Below are positions 1-6,756 of a stretch of 30,171 nucleotides of DNA, one piece after another. The position numbers and the translations under genes are program-made. How positions within the stretch are numbered: the first letter of the stretch is position 1; every line of letters starts with the position of its first letter. The stretch is from positions 1 through 30,171 of the forward strand of contig JBCDCB010000039.1 in NCBI GenBank assembly GCA_039182735.1, given 5' to 3'. The notes beneath the pieces are model-generated. The model saw only the letters and a program-made list of their open reading frames with translations, did no database searches and was not told the DNA's origin. Origin of the DNA: JBCDCB01 sp039182735 (GTDB lineage: Bacteria; Planctomycetota; Phycisphaerae; Phycisphaerales; UBA1924).

Positions 1-20
1 CAGAGGAGAGTGCGTAGGTG

Positions 21-90
21 ACGGGCAAGATGCCCGTCCCACGAGGTGGGGGAGACTGAGAAACCCCGCTCCCTGACGGTCGCGGCTCGT
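21..90. repeat. Dispersed intergenic repeat, copy A
   Basis: This 70-base stretch aligns nearly end to end with 14203-14273. It opens with a perfect 7-bp palindrome, ACGGGCA-aga-TGCCCGT, and closes with a shared GCGGCTCGT (82-90). Both copies lie between genes and carry no coding signal. The hairpin start and two-copy occurrence suggest a small palindromic dispersed element; its function is unknown. Confidence 0.7.
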
Positions 91-120
91 CAGACCCCAG
101 ACCCCAAACCCAAGCCCCCA

Positions 121-145
121 TCCTCCTCCGCGCCTCCGCGGTGAG
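121..145 (+). repeat. CTCCGCG...CTCCGCGGTG repeat, third copy
   Basis: Positions 126-143 (CTCCGCGCCTCCGCGGTG) match the core of the inverted pair at 12500-12526 and 12574-12600. Read in reverse, this family encodes the HRGDAESAE-like peptide that gene finders often predict spuriously. It lies just past the 3' end of the tRNA gene. I see no gene in 1-157 apart from this and the repeat at 21-90. Confidence 0.6.
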
Positions 146-157
146 TTCTCTACCAAG

Positions 158-242
158 TGCGGGCGAGAGGACTCGAACCTCCACGGCCTAAAGGGCCACG
201 GGAACCTAAATCCCGCGCGTCTGCCAATTCCGCCACGCCCGC
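158..242 (-). tRNA. tRNA-Leu, anticodon UAG
   Basis: On the minus strand the 85 bases fold as a class II tRNA. The acceptor stem is GCGGGCG (242-236) paired with CGCCCGC (165-159), with discriminator A at 158. The anticodon loop TTTAGGT, closed by CGGGA/TCCCG, gives anticodon TAG, so it reads CUN leucine codons. A long variable arm closed by GGCC/GGCC is typical of tRNA-Leu, and the T arm is GAGG-TTCGAGT-CCTC. The 3' CCA is not encoded, because CTT follows the discriminator, so it must be added by a nucleotidyltransferase. Confidence 0.95.
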
Positions 243-250
243 GGCGGGCC

Positions 251-256
251 ATCCTA
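251..256 (-). promoter_or_regulatory. Possible -10 box for tRNA-Leu
   Basis: TAGGAT on the minus strand ends 8 bases before the tRNA 5' end, the right distance for transcription to start at about 243. No convincing -35 hexamer is visible. The rest of 243-367 is the gap to the plus-strand gene. Confidence 0.35.
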
Positions 257-326
257 CGCCGACGCGTCGCGGCGACAGGTCCCGCGCGAGAATCCCAACA
301 CTTCCCTGTCGGGGTCGCGCTCGCGG

Positions 327-332
327 TAGACT
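327..332 (+). promoter_or_regulatory. Possible -10 box for the DoxX-like gene
   Basis: TAGACT lies 35 bases before the ATG at 368, leaving a short leader that carries GGAG (356-359) as a ribosome binding site. It has the same TANNNT form as the other boxes in this window. There is no clear -35. Confidence 0.35.
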
Positions 333-367
333 CGCGGCGTTGAGTTGAACCCTCGCGGAGATCTGCG

Positions 368-1201
368 ATGAGCGCCGGACAATGGCTCGGTCTGAACGTC
401 ACCCCCCTGCTCCTGCGCGTGGTGCTGGGCGTCACCTTTATCTGGGCGGGCTCCGCCAAGCTGTTCTATCCCATGCAGGTTGAGGGACAGGCCGCGGCGA
501 CGCTCGCGAACATCGGCGCGCTCGACCCGGGCTTCCCGCCCACCGGCTCGCCCGAGGACGTCGCCCCGGACACCACGCCAGAGGAGGCACCGCCGTCACC
601 CGCGCCGCCGACCGAGGACGCGTCCGCAGAGGCCGATCCTGCGGCAGAGCCAGAACAAGAAGCCGGCGAGCCCGAGGCGAACGCGGGTGCCCGCGTGCTG
701 CTCGCGCAGAACACCCCCTCGCTCTACACCGCCGATCAGTTCCCCGACGAGATCCCGACGAGCCGAGCGAAAGGCCTCGTGCTGCTGATGCACGGCGCGT
801 CGCAGCCCAACGACGCGGGCAAGGCGATCTGGCCCGCCGCCCTCGCCGAGCCGCCCGTGGTCACCATGCTCGCGTGGGCCGCGGGCGTCACCGAACTGCT
901 CGGCGGCGTGCTCATCCTGCTCGGGTTCTTCTCGCGGATCTGGGGCATCGCGCTCTTCGGCACGATGGTCGTCGCCTGCTGGCTCACGCAGGTCGGGCCC
1001 GCGACCATCTCGGGCGACGCCTTCCTCGGTTTCCTGCCACAGCCCGAACTCAAAGCGAGCGACTGGACCGAGATCTGGAAGACCTTCCTCTGGCAGTTCT
1101 CGCTGATGGGCGCGTCGCTCGCGATCTTCATCGGCGGTCCCGGCAAGATCAGCCTCGACGGGCTCCTGTTCGGCAAGAAGAAGGCCGAGGAAGACGCCTG
1201 A
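368..1201 (+). CDS. DoxX-like membrane protein with a large acidic/proline-rich insert
   Basis: This 277-residue integral membrane protein resembles the DoxX family, small four-helix inner-membrane proteins tied to quinone or thiol redox processes. Residues 12-32 (LLLRVVLGVTFIWAGSAKLF region) match the DoxX first helix, and further hydrophobic helices lie near 164-187, 189-208 and 232-256. Between helices 1 and 2 is an insert at roughly residues 52-105, dominated by P, E, A and D (PEEAPPSPAPPTEDASAEAD), which normal DoxX proteins of about 130-150 residues lack. The start is ATG with GGAG nine bases upstream. The gene ends 22 bases before the VWA gene. A role in the neighbouring envelope cluster is inferred from position only. 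The helix match is moderate and the biochemical role is unknown. Confidence 0.7.
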   Translation: MSAGQWLGLNVTPLLLRVVLGVTFIWAGSAKLFYPMQVEGQAAATLANIGALDPGFPPTGSPEDVAPDTTPEEAPPSPAPPTEDASAEADPAAEPEQEAGEPEANAGARVLLAQNTPSLYTADQFPDEIPTSRAKGLVLLMHGASQPNDAGKAIWPAALAEPPVVTMLAWAAGVTELLGGVLILLGFFSRIWGIALFGTMVVACWLTQVGPATISGDAFLGFLPQPELKASDWTEIWKTFLWQFSLMGASLAIFIGGPGKISLDGLLFGKKKAEEDA

Positions 1202-1211
1202 CCCGCGCCCG

Positions 1212-1217
1212 TACACT
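1212..1217 (+). promoter_or_regulatory. TANNNT box, predicted leaderless start of the VWA gene
   Basis: TACACT is separated by six bases (GCCTGT) from the GTG start at 1224, and no Shine-Dalgarno sequence is present. Initiation 6-7 bases after a -10 box would start the mRNA at the start codon. Confidence 0.45.
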
Positions 1218-1223
1218 GCCTGT

Positions 1224-2216
1224 GTGAGCGAAGCGGGAACCACAGGTCCATCGTCGCGTTGGCTGCCGTGGGCGATCTCGATCGGTGCGCACGTTGTGCT
1301 GATCGTCGCGGGGTTCTTTGTGGTCTTCGGCGTCACGCGGCGCGCGCCGGACCCGCCACCAGTGACAATCTCCTTCGACGATCCCGGCATGGCGCGCGCA
1401 TCATCCGAAACACCCGTCGAACAGACCGATGCGCCGATCGAGTTCCCCGAGCTCGAACCGCTGCGGCCGATCGAAGACCCCGACACGCCCAGCCTCGACG
1501 AACTGCTCGCGGAGCCCGCGGTGCAACAGCCCGTCGTGCGCACCACGACGGCGAGTGAATCGATGCGCGATCTGCTGCGCGACGCGTCGGTGCCCGAGGT
1601 GCGCTTCGCCGGGCTCGGCGCGAGCAACGCCGAGGAAATCGTCTACGTGCTCGACGGCTCGGGCTCGATGGTCGCGGCGTTGCCCCTCGTGATGAACGAG
1701 CTCGAGCAGTCGCTGCGCCGCCTCGATCCGACGCAGCGGTTCCAGGTGATCGTGTACCAGGGCGGCAGCTACGTCTCGGCGCCGCACCCGGAAGACGGCG
1801 CACAGCCGGTGCCCACAACACGCCTGATCCGCGCGCGCGGGGAGTATGTGAACGCGGTCGTGCGCTGGATGCGCTCGACGGTCTCACCGAAGGGCGTGGG
1901 CGACCCGATGCCGGGGCTCGAAGTCGCGCTGTCGCTGCGGCCCGACGCGGTCTTCTGGCTCGCGTACCGGCTGCCCGGCGTCGGCGAGTTCAAGCAGAGC
2001 AAAGACTCGATGCTCGCCCAACTCGATGCGCTCAACCCCGCGAACCCGCGCAGCGGGCGGCGCGCCATCACCATCAAGACCATCCAGTTCATCGACCCGG
2101 ATCCGACGGGCATCGTCGAAGCCGTCGGAAGGCTCCACGGCGGCGACGGCGCCAGCGGGTCGGCGGGCGGAGATTCCGGCTACCGCTTCTATTCGCGCGA
2201 GGAGCTCGGGCTCTGA
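1224..2216 (+). CDS. VWA-domain protein with a TonB/TolA-type membrane anchor
   Basis: This 330-residue protein has a short cytoplasmic N-terminus and one transmembrane helix (about 13-37). The helix contains S19-x3-H23, the SxxxH signature of TonB and TolA anchors that contacts ExbB/ExbD. A segment rich in P, E and D follows (about 40-110), beginning PPPVTISFDDP, which recalls the start of the TonB periplasmic linker. A von Willebrand factor A-like domain begins near residue 139, with MIDAS motif D144-G-S146-G-S148 (YVLDGSGSM). No TonB_C domain is seen. The gene lies directly upstream of ExbB and two ExbD genes, so I infer a periplasmic effector driven by proton motive force. The GTG start gives the complete anchor. 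It could instead be a non-energised structural VWA protein. Confidence 0.8.
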   Translation: MSEAGTTGPSSRWLPWAISIGAHVVLIVAGFFVVFGVTRRAPDPPPVTISFDDPGMARASSETPVEQTDAPIEFPELEPLRPIEDPDTPSLDELLAEPAVQQPVVRTTTASESMRDLLRDASVPEVRFAGLGASNAEEIVYVLDGSGSMVAALPLVMNELEQSLRRLDPTQRFQVIVYQGGSYVSAPHPEDGAQPVPTTRLIRARGEYVNAVVRWMRSTVSPKGVGDPMPGLEVALSLRPDAVFWLAYRLPGVGEFKQSKDSMLAQLDALNPANPRSGRRAITIKTIQFIDPDPTGIVEAVGRLHGGDGASGSAGGDSGYRFYSREELGL

Positions 2217-2221
2217 AGATG

Positions 2222-2227
2222 TACGCT
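2222..2227 (+). promoter_or_regulatory. Possible -10 box before the ExbB/TolQ gene
   Basis: TACGCT lies 21 bases before the ATG at 2249, with GGAGGA at 2238-2243 in between. This geometry would give a very short leader with a ribosome binding site. No -35 is evident. Confidence 0.3.
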
Positions 2228-2248
2228 GTGCCGTCACGGAGGACACGC

Positions 2249-3094
2249 ATGCGTCGCCTGCTCACCATGTTGCGGACCGTCTTTGTCGCGGGCGCGCTCG
2301 TGCTCGTCGCCTGGGTGATGGCGGTCTTCCCGAACGCCGCGGCGCGCGCGCAAAGCGACACGGGTACGTCAGACGCCTTCGCGCTCGACACGCCTGCGCG
2401 AGCCGGCGCGGTCGTGACGTCGAACGAGACATCGCTCGCCGAGGCCTTCTTCATCCAGCGTCACCCCGTGAGCGGGCGCGTCGAGTGGCTCGGCTCGATG
2501 ATCATCTGGTTCCTGCTCGGGCTCAGCGCCTTCTCGATCGGGCTCATCTGCGCGCTCGCGCTCGGCAACACGCTCGACAAGATCCTCCCGCAGCAACAGG
2601 TGGATACCGTACGCGAGCTGCTCCGCCAGCGCCAGCTCAAGCGCCTCATCGAGGCGAGCGAGCGGTACGACTCCATGTTCGGTCGCGTCATGCACACCGC
2701 GCTGGGCGAGTCCGCGCACGGGCACGGCGCCATGATCCGTGCGCTCGAACAGACCTCCGAGCACCTCACCGTCGAACGGCTTCGGCGCGTCGAGATCCTG
2801 AACGTCATCGGAAACGTCGCGCCGATGATCGGGCTCTTCGGCACGGTCTACGGCATGATCCTCGCCTTCCGACAGATCGTCGCGTCGGGCGGTTCGCCCG
2901 ATCCCGTCGAGCTCGCCGCGGGCATCGGCACCGCGCTGACCACCACGTTCTGGGGGCTCGTCGTCGCGATCCCGGCGCTCGCGGGGTACGCCGTGCTCCG
3001 CAACCGCATCGATTCGATGACCGTCGAGGCAACGCGCACCGCCGAAGAGATCATCAACCGCTTCCGCCCCGACACGCCTTCGAAGGACGCGTGA
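2249..3094 (+). CDS. MotA/TolQ/ExbB proton channel family protein
   Basis: This is the probable channel subunit of a proton-driven inner-membrane motor of the ExbB/TolQ type. An in-frame ATG exists at 2219, but the ATG at 2249 is preferred: a strong GGAGGA (2238-2243) sits five bases before it, and the resulting 281-residue protein begins with a signal peptide (about 1-34, cleavage near AARA-Q). Helix 1 spans about 81-104. The family core is at 187-252: residues 189-203 (GNVAPMIGLFGTVYG) and 228-241 (TALTTTFWGLVVAI) carry the conserved threonines of helices 2 and 3, with a large cytoplasmic segment between helix 1 and helix 2. It lies between the VWA protein and the two ExbD-type genes, three bases before the first. 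The cleaved signal and roughly 45-residue periplasmic lead are additions absent from E. coli ExbB. Confidence 0.9.
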   Translation: MRRLLTMLRTVFVAGALVLVAWVMAVFPNAAARAQSDTGTSDAFALDTPARAGAVVTSNETSLAEAFFIQRHPVSGRVEWLGSMIIWFLLGLSAFSIGLICALALGNTLDKILPQQQVDTVRELLRQRQLKRLIEASERYDSMFGRVMHTALGESAHGHGAMIRALEQTSEHLTVERLRRVEILNVIGNVAPMIGLFGTVYGMILAFRQIVASGGSPDPVELAAGIGTALTTTFWGLVVAIPALAGYAVLRNRIDSMTVEATRTAEEIINRFRPDTPSKDA

Positions 3095-3097
3095 GCG

Positions 3098-3553
3098 ATG
3101 GGTCGTCGTCACCAGCGAGAGCCCGCGCAGGTGCGCGCGAACCTCACGCCGATGATCGACGTGGTCTTCCTGCTGATCATCTTCTTTCTGCTCGTGGCGC
3201 AGATCAGCCGGACGCGCCGGGTGGAGCTCGACCTGCCAGAGATCCGCGAGGCGCAAGCCGGCGAGGCGTCGCGAGATCAGCAGGTCATCATCAACGTGGT
3301 GCCGCTGTCGCAATCGCTCGGCGCCGGCGATTCGTACCGCGTCGGGCTGCGTTCCTTCGGGCGTGACGGCGCGAGCCTCGAACGCCTCACCACTGAACTC
3401 CGCCGATCACTCGAGCGCCAGCCCGAGACGAGCCTGCTGCTGCGCGCCGACCGGACGGAGTCGTACGAGCGTGTGCATCCGGCGATCAAGGCCGCGCGCG
3501 CGGCCGGCTTCGAACAGGTCGAGCTCGTCACGCGCCCGGAGGAGGCGTCGTGA
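3098..3553 (+). CDS. ExbD/TolR family protein, first copy
   Basis: This 151-residue protein has a short cytoplasmic N-terminus, one helix (about 22-40) and a periplasmic domain. LTPMIDVVFLLIIFFLL (residues 16-32) is the ExbD/TolR helix, with the proton-carrying aspartate at D21. ExbD dimers sit in the pore of the ExbB pentamer and couple proton flow to force. It starts three bases after the channel gene and shares its stop with the GTG start of the second ExbD (GTGA overlap), so the two are translationally coupled. Its periplasmic domain (about 45-150) is only modestly similar to that of the second copy. Confidence 0.93.
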   Translation: MGRRHQREPAQVRANLTPMIDVVFLLIIFFLLVAQISRTRRVELDLPEIREAQAGEASRDQQVIINVVPLSQSLGAGDSYRVGLRSFGRDGASLERLTTELRRSLERQPETSLLLRADRTESYERVHPAIKAARAAGFEQVELVTRPEEAS

Positions 3554-4089
3554 GCGCGCCCGCGCCGCGAGACGATCGCGTGATTGAGCACGATCCGCGT
3601 CGGCGTGCGCACGCGCAGCGCGCAGCGCTGCCCGTGCTGAACCTGAACCTCACGCCGATGATCGACGTCGTGTTCCTGCTGATGATCTACTTCCTGCTGA
3701 TCACGCAGTTCCAGCCGCGCGAAGAGGCTCAGGCGTACGAGCTGCCCAAGGAAGGCGACCGCGCGGAGCCGACGGACCCCTTCGAGCTGCCGGTACAGCC
3801 CGTGCGGATCGCGGTCGAATCTTTCGGCGACGGCGGGCAGGCGTACCGCGTGACGAGCGACCTGTCGCTGCTCGCGGGCGCAACGTCGGCGCGCGCGCTG
3901 GGCGAGGCGCTGCGCGCGGAGCTCGACGCGACGATGGGCGACGATCAACGCTTCGTGATCGAACCGGCGCGCGAGGCGCGCTGGGAGCACACCCTCGCGG
4001 TCTTCAACGCGGTGCGCGGCGCGGGGTATCCGTCGATCCGTCTTGCGCCGCCCGGCGAGGGTGCGCTCCGCATCGGGGATACGCCATGA
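3550..4089 (+). CDS. ExbD/TolR family protein, second copy
   Basis: This 179-residue protein has a longer basic N-terminus (RRRAHAQRAALP) followed by LTPMIDVVFLLMIYFLL (residues 34-50). The conserved aspartate is D39. The periplasmic part (about 55-179) contains an acidic stretch (EEAQAYELPKEGDRAEPTD). It overlaps the first ExbD by GTGA and the next gene by ATGA, indicating one transcript with coupled translation. Two non-identical ExbD proteins for one ExbB suggest a heterodimeric pore component or two alternative stators. The family call is firm; the cargo is unknown. Confidence 0.93.
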   Translation: MSAPAPRDDRVIEHDPRRRAHAQRAALPVLNLNLTPMIDVVFLLMIYFLLITQFQPREEAQAYELPKEGDRAEPTDPFELPVQPVRIAVESFGDGGQAYRVTSDLSLLAGATSARALGEALRAELDATMGDDQRFVIEPAREARWEHTLAVFNAVRGAGYPSIRLAPPGEGALRIGDTP

Positions 4090-6299
4090 CGAGATGGCTC
4101 TCGCTCGCGCTGTCGTTCTGCCTCGGCGTGTGCGCGCACGCGCGCTCGATCGAGGAGATCGGCGGGCTGCTGCGCGATGTCTCGGCGCGCACATCTGATC
4201 TGTCGGTGCTCTTCGGCGTGCCGACGGACGACGATGTCGAACGTGTGCGCGCCGCGTCCCGACGCGTGCTCGACGCGGAACCCACGATCGACGCGGCGCT
4301 GTTGCGCGAGATCGAGGCCGCCGAGCCCGACGGCCCCTTCGGGCACGCGACGGACGAGGCGGAGCGCGCGTACCGCGTGCTCGTTCGACAGCGCAGCGAG
4401 CAGTTGCCGCTGCACGCGGCGCGCGCGCGTGTGCTGCTCGCGGCAGTGACGCGTGATCGCGAGGCGCGGGCGGCGCTGCTGCGCGACGCGGTGTCGTCGC
4501 TCTCGGACCTGTCGCCGAGGTCGGACTGGGGGCGCGCCGAGCGGGCGGTGCTGCTCGGGTACGCGGCGCTCATGTCGGGGCGCACGGAGAGCGGGCTGGA
4601 GGCGTTCGACGGTGCGCGCGCGTTCATCGCGGGCGACGACGGGCTCCTTGCGCTGCTCGGCGCAGAGGTCACGCTGGCGCGCGCGACGGCGGTCTCGGCG
4701 CTCGACGGCTGGAACGCCGGCGCGCGCGCACTGGACGCATCCGATGACGAGGCGCCCTTCGTGGTCGATGGCCTGCGCGACGCGGCGCTGGCGCTGAGCA
4801 CGCTCGACACCGCGTTCGTCATCACGCGGCGTGGCACCGACGCCGCCCGCGCGATGCGCGTCTACGAAGCGGCGCTGTGGCTGGACGATCTGGCGATGGA
4901 CGGCGATGCGTGGCGCGCGCGGGTGTACGAGCGCGTGCGGCGCACGCTGGAAGACGACGCGATCGATGGATCGCTGCCGCCCATCGCGGCGCTGGCGCTG
5001 GGACGCCGGCTCGCGATCGAGGGCGATGAGCGCGGCGTGCGCGCGCTCACGGCGCTCGCTGAGGGCGGGGGAGAACCGGCAGATTCCGTGCGCGCGCTCG
5101 CGCGGCTCGAGCTCGCGCGCTCGCACTTGCGACAGGACGCGCGCGACGAGGGCGCGGCGACGCTGCGGGCGCTGGTGGAGGCGTCGCCGGAACACCCGTC
5201 GGCGCGCGACGCGGTGGCGCTGGCGATCGGTTTGCGCAGCGGGGAGGACGTGATCGCGGTGCTGCGCGCTGCGCACGAGGAACGCGTGCGTGTGGAAGAT
5301 CCGGGCGCGGCGAGGGTCGCGCTCGTCGGTGCGCTGGGAGGGCAGTTCGACGCGACGGGCGACGAGGGTCTGCTGAGCGAAGCGATGAGCGTCGCCGGCT
5401 CGATCCGCGACGTCGAGCGGGCTGAGTCAGCGTGGGTGTCGGTGCTGGGGCACGTCGTCGCGTCGTTCCCGCTGAAGGCGGATCTGGCGTCGCGGGCGCT
5501 CTCGTCGTCTGCGGTGCGCGCGCCGGCGGGCGATCGCCTTTCGATCATGGGCGAGGCGCTGCGCGTGCGTGTGCTGCTTGAGGGCGATGTGCCGCTCGAC
5601 GCGATCGAGCCGACGCGTGACCTGCTCCGGCGGATGGGGTCGTTCGAGCCCGCGATCCAGCGGGTGTGCGTGCGTGTGCCGATCGAAGCGCTGCGCGCGC
5701 ACGGATTCATCGAGGTTGCGGAGGCGGCGTACGACGCGTCGGGCTCGCTCGACGCGGCGGTCGGTGAATCGCTGCTGCGGGCGATCGCGCGGTTCGCAAC
5801 GTCGCCGATCCGGCGCATGGCGCAGGGCTTTCCGGAAGATGCGCCGATGGACGAGGACTTCGCGCGCGCGGCGATGCTGTTCGACCGGCGAGACCTGCGC
5901 GAACGCCCGGACGTCGAGAGCGCGCTGGCGTGGGCGCTGCTGCTGTCGGGCGATGGCGAGCGAGCACTGGAGATCTTTGAGCGTACGTGGGAGACGACCT
6001 CCACGTGGCGTGAGGATGCGCGCGGGTACGGCGAGGCGCTTCTCGCGACGGGGCTGGAGGAGCGCGCGTTCGCGCACTTCCGCGACCTGTCACGCCGGTT
6101 CGAGCACCGGACGGGGTCGCGTGACTACTGGCACGCGTGGGTGCGCATGCTCGAGGTGCTCGAACGGCGCAACGAGGCGGGCGCGCGCACGGCGACGATC
6201 CTGCGCGAGATCAACCGCCTGCGCGGCGGAGAGTTCTGGGGGCAGTATCCGGATTGCGTGGCGCGGCTGGAGGCGATCGAGCGGAGGCTCAGTCGCTGA
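4086..6299 (+). CDS. Exported helical-repeat (TPR-like) protein
   Basis: This 737-residue protein begins with a likely signal peptide (LSLALSFCLGVCAHA, about residues 5-19), so it should act outside the cytoplasmic membrane. The mature part is almost entirely alanine/arginine/glutamate-rich amphipathic helix. TPR-like units are visible, for example near residues 611-630 (AWALLLSGDGERALEIFE). I see no catalytic motif. Its start overlaps the second ExbD by ATGA, making it the last gene of the motor cluster. I infer a periplasmic scaffold or adaptor, perhaps analogous to YbgF/CpoB beside Tol-Pal, but no sequence identity supports that. Its last 11 bases overlap the 3' end of the convergent rpiB gene. 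Confidence 0.75.
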   Translation: MTRWLSLALSFCLGVCAHARSIEEIGGLLRDVSARTSDLSVLFGVPTDDDVERVRAASRRVLDAEPTIDAALLREIEAAEPDGPFGHATDEAERAYRVLVRQRSEQLPLHAARARVLLAAVTRDREARAALLRDAVSSLSDLSPRSDWGRAERAVLLGYAALMSGRTESGLEAFDGARAFIAGDDGLLALLGAEVTLARATAVSALDGWNAGARALDASDDEAPFVVDGLRDAALALSTLDTAFVITRRGTDAARAMRVYEAALWLDDLAMDGDAWRARVYERVRRTLEDDAIDGSLPPIAALALGRRLAIEGDERGVRALTALAEGGGEPADSVRALARLELARSHLRQDARDEGAATLRALVEASPEHPSARDAVALAIGLRSGEDVIAVLRAAHEERVRVEDPGAARVALVGALGGQFDATGDEGLLSEAMSVAGSIRDVERAESAWVSVLGHVVASFPLKADLASRALSSSAVRAPAGDRLSIMGEALRVRVLLEGDVPLDAIEPTRDLLRRMGSFEPAIQRVCVRVPIEALRAHGFIEVAEAAYDASGSLDAAVGESLLRAIARFATSPIRRMAQGFPEDAPMDEDFARAAMLFDRRDLRERPDVESALAWALLLSGDGERALEIFERTWETTSTWREDARGYGEALLATGLEERAFAHFRDLSRRFEHRTGSRDYWHAWVRMLEVLERRNEAGARTATILREINRLRGGEFWGQYPDCVARLEAIERRLSR

Positions 6300-6756
6300 G
6301 GGTGCGTGGGTCTTCGCCGCGCTCGATGGCGTTGATCTTGTTGAGGCGTCGTTGGTGCCTGCCGCCCTCGAAGTCGGTGCGGAGCCAGACGTCGATGATC
6401 TTCTCGATGAGTCGCTGCCCGAGGAGGTCGGCGGGGAGGCACAGGACGTTGGCGTCGGCGTGGGCGCGTGCGATTTCTGCGGAGAGTTCGTCCTGGACGA
6501 GTGCGGCGCGGACGCCGGCGATTTTGTTGGCGGCGATGGACATGCCGACGCCCGAGCCGCAGATGAGGACGCCGAGATCGGCGAAGCCGTCGATGACGGC
6601 GCGGGCGACGAGCCACGCGGGGTCGGGGTAGTCGGTGACGCGGGTGCCGCGGTCGGGGAAGAAGGTGGTCATGTCGAGCCCGCGCTCGCGGAGGGATTCG
6701 ACGAGGCGCTCGGCGGTTTCTTCGCCGCGGTGGTCGCAGCCGACGACGAGCTTCAC
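6289..6756 (-). CDS. rpiB: Ribose-5-phosphate isomerase B
   Basis: This 155-residue cytoplasmic enzyme of the RpiB/LacAB family interconverts ribose 5-phosphate and ribulose 5-phosphate in the pentose phosphate pathway. Visible family features are the start KLVVGCDHRG with D8-H9, C66 within the LICGSGVGMSIAANKI motif (catalytic base and anion hole), H99 in ARAHADANVLCLP, and the C-terminal FEGGRHQRRLNKI segment. The length is normal (about 150). The GTG start overlaps the stop of the Sua5-phosphatase gene by four bases (GTGA), so the two are co-translated. The same trio (Sua5, protein phosphatase, RpiB) is adjacent in Bacillus as ywlC-ywlE-ywlF. The 3' end overlaps the plus-strand gene by 11 bases. 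Confidence 0.96.
   Translation of the reverse strand: MKLVVGCDHRGEETAERLVESLRERGLDMTTFFPDRGTRVTDYPDPAWLVARAVIDGFADLGVLICGSGVGMSIAANKIAGVRAALVQDELSAEIARAHADANVLCLPADLLGQRLIEKIIDVWLRTDFEGGRHQRRLNKINAIERGEDPRTLSD

Noticed and set aside
157..348. 63-residue plus-strand open frame
   Set aside because: It runs antisense through the tRNA-Leu gene, and its arginine/proline-rich composition is a GC artefact.
2219..2248. Earlier ATG of the ExbB/TolQ gene
   Set aside because: It has no ribosome binding site, and it puts ten basic residues before the signal peptide; the ATG at 2249 has GGAGGA at good spacing.
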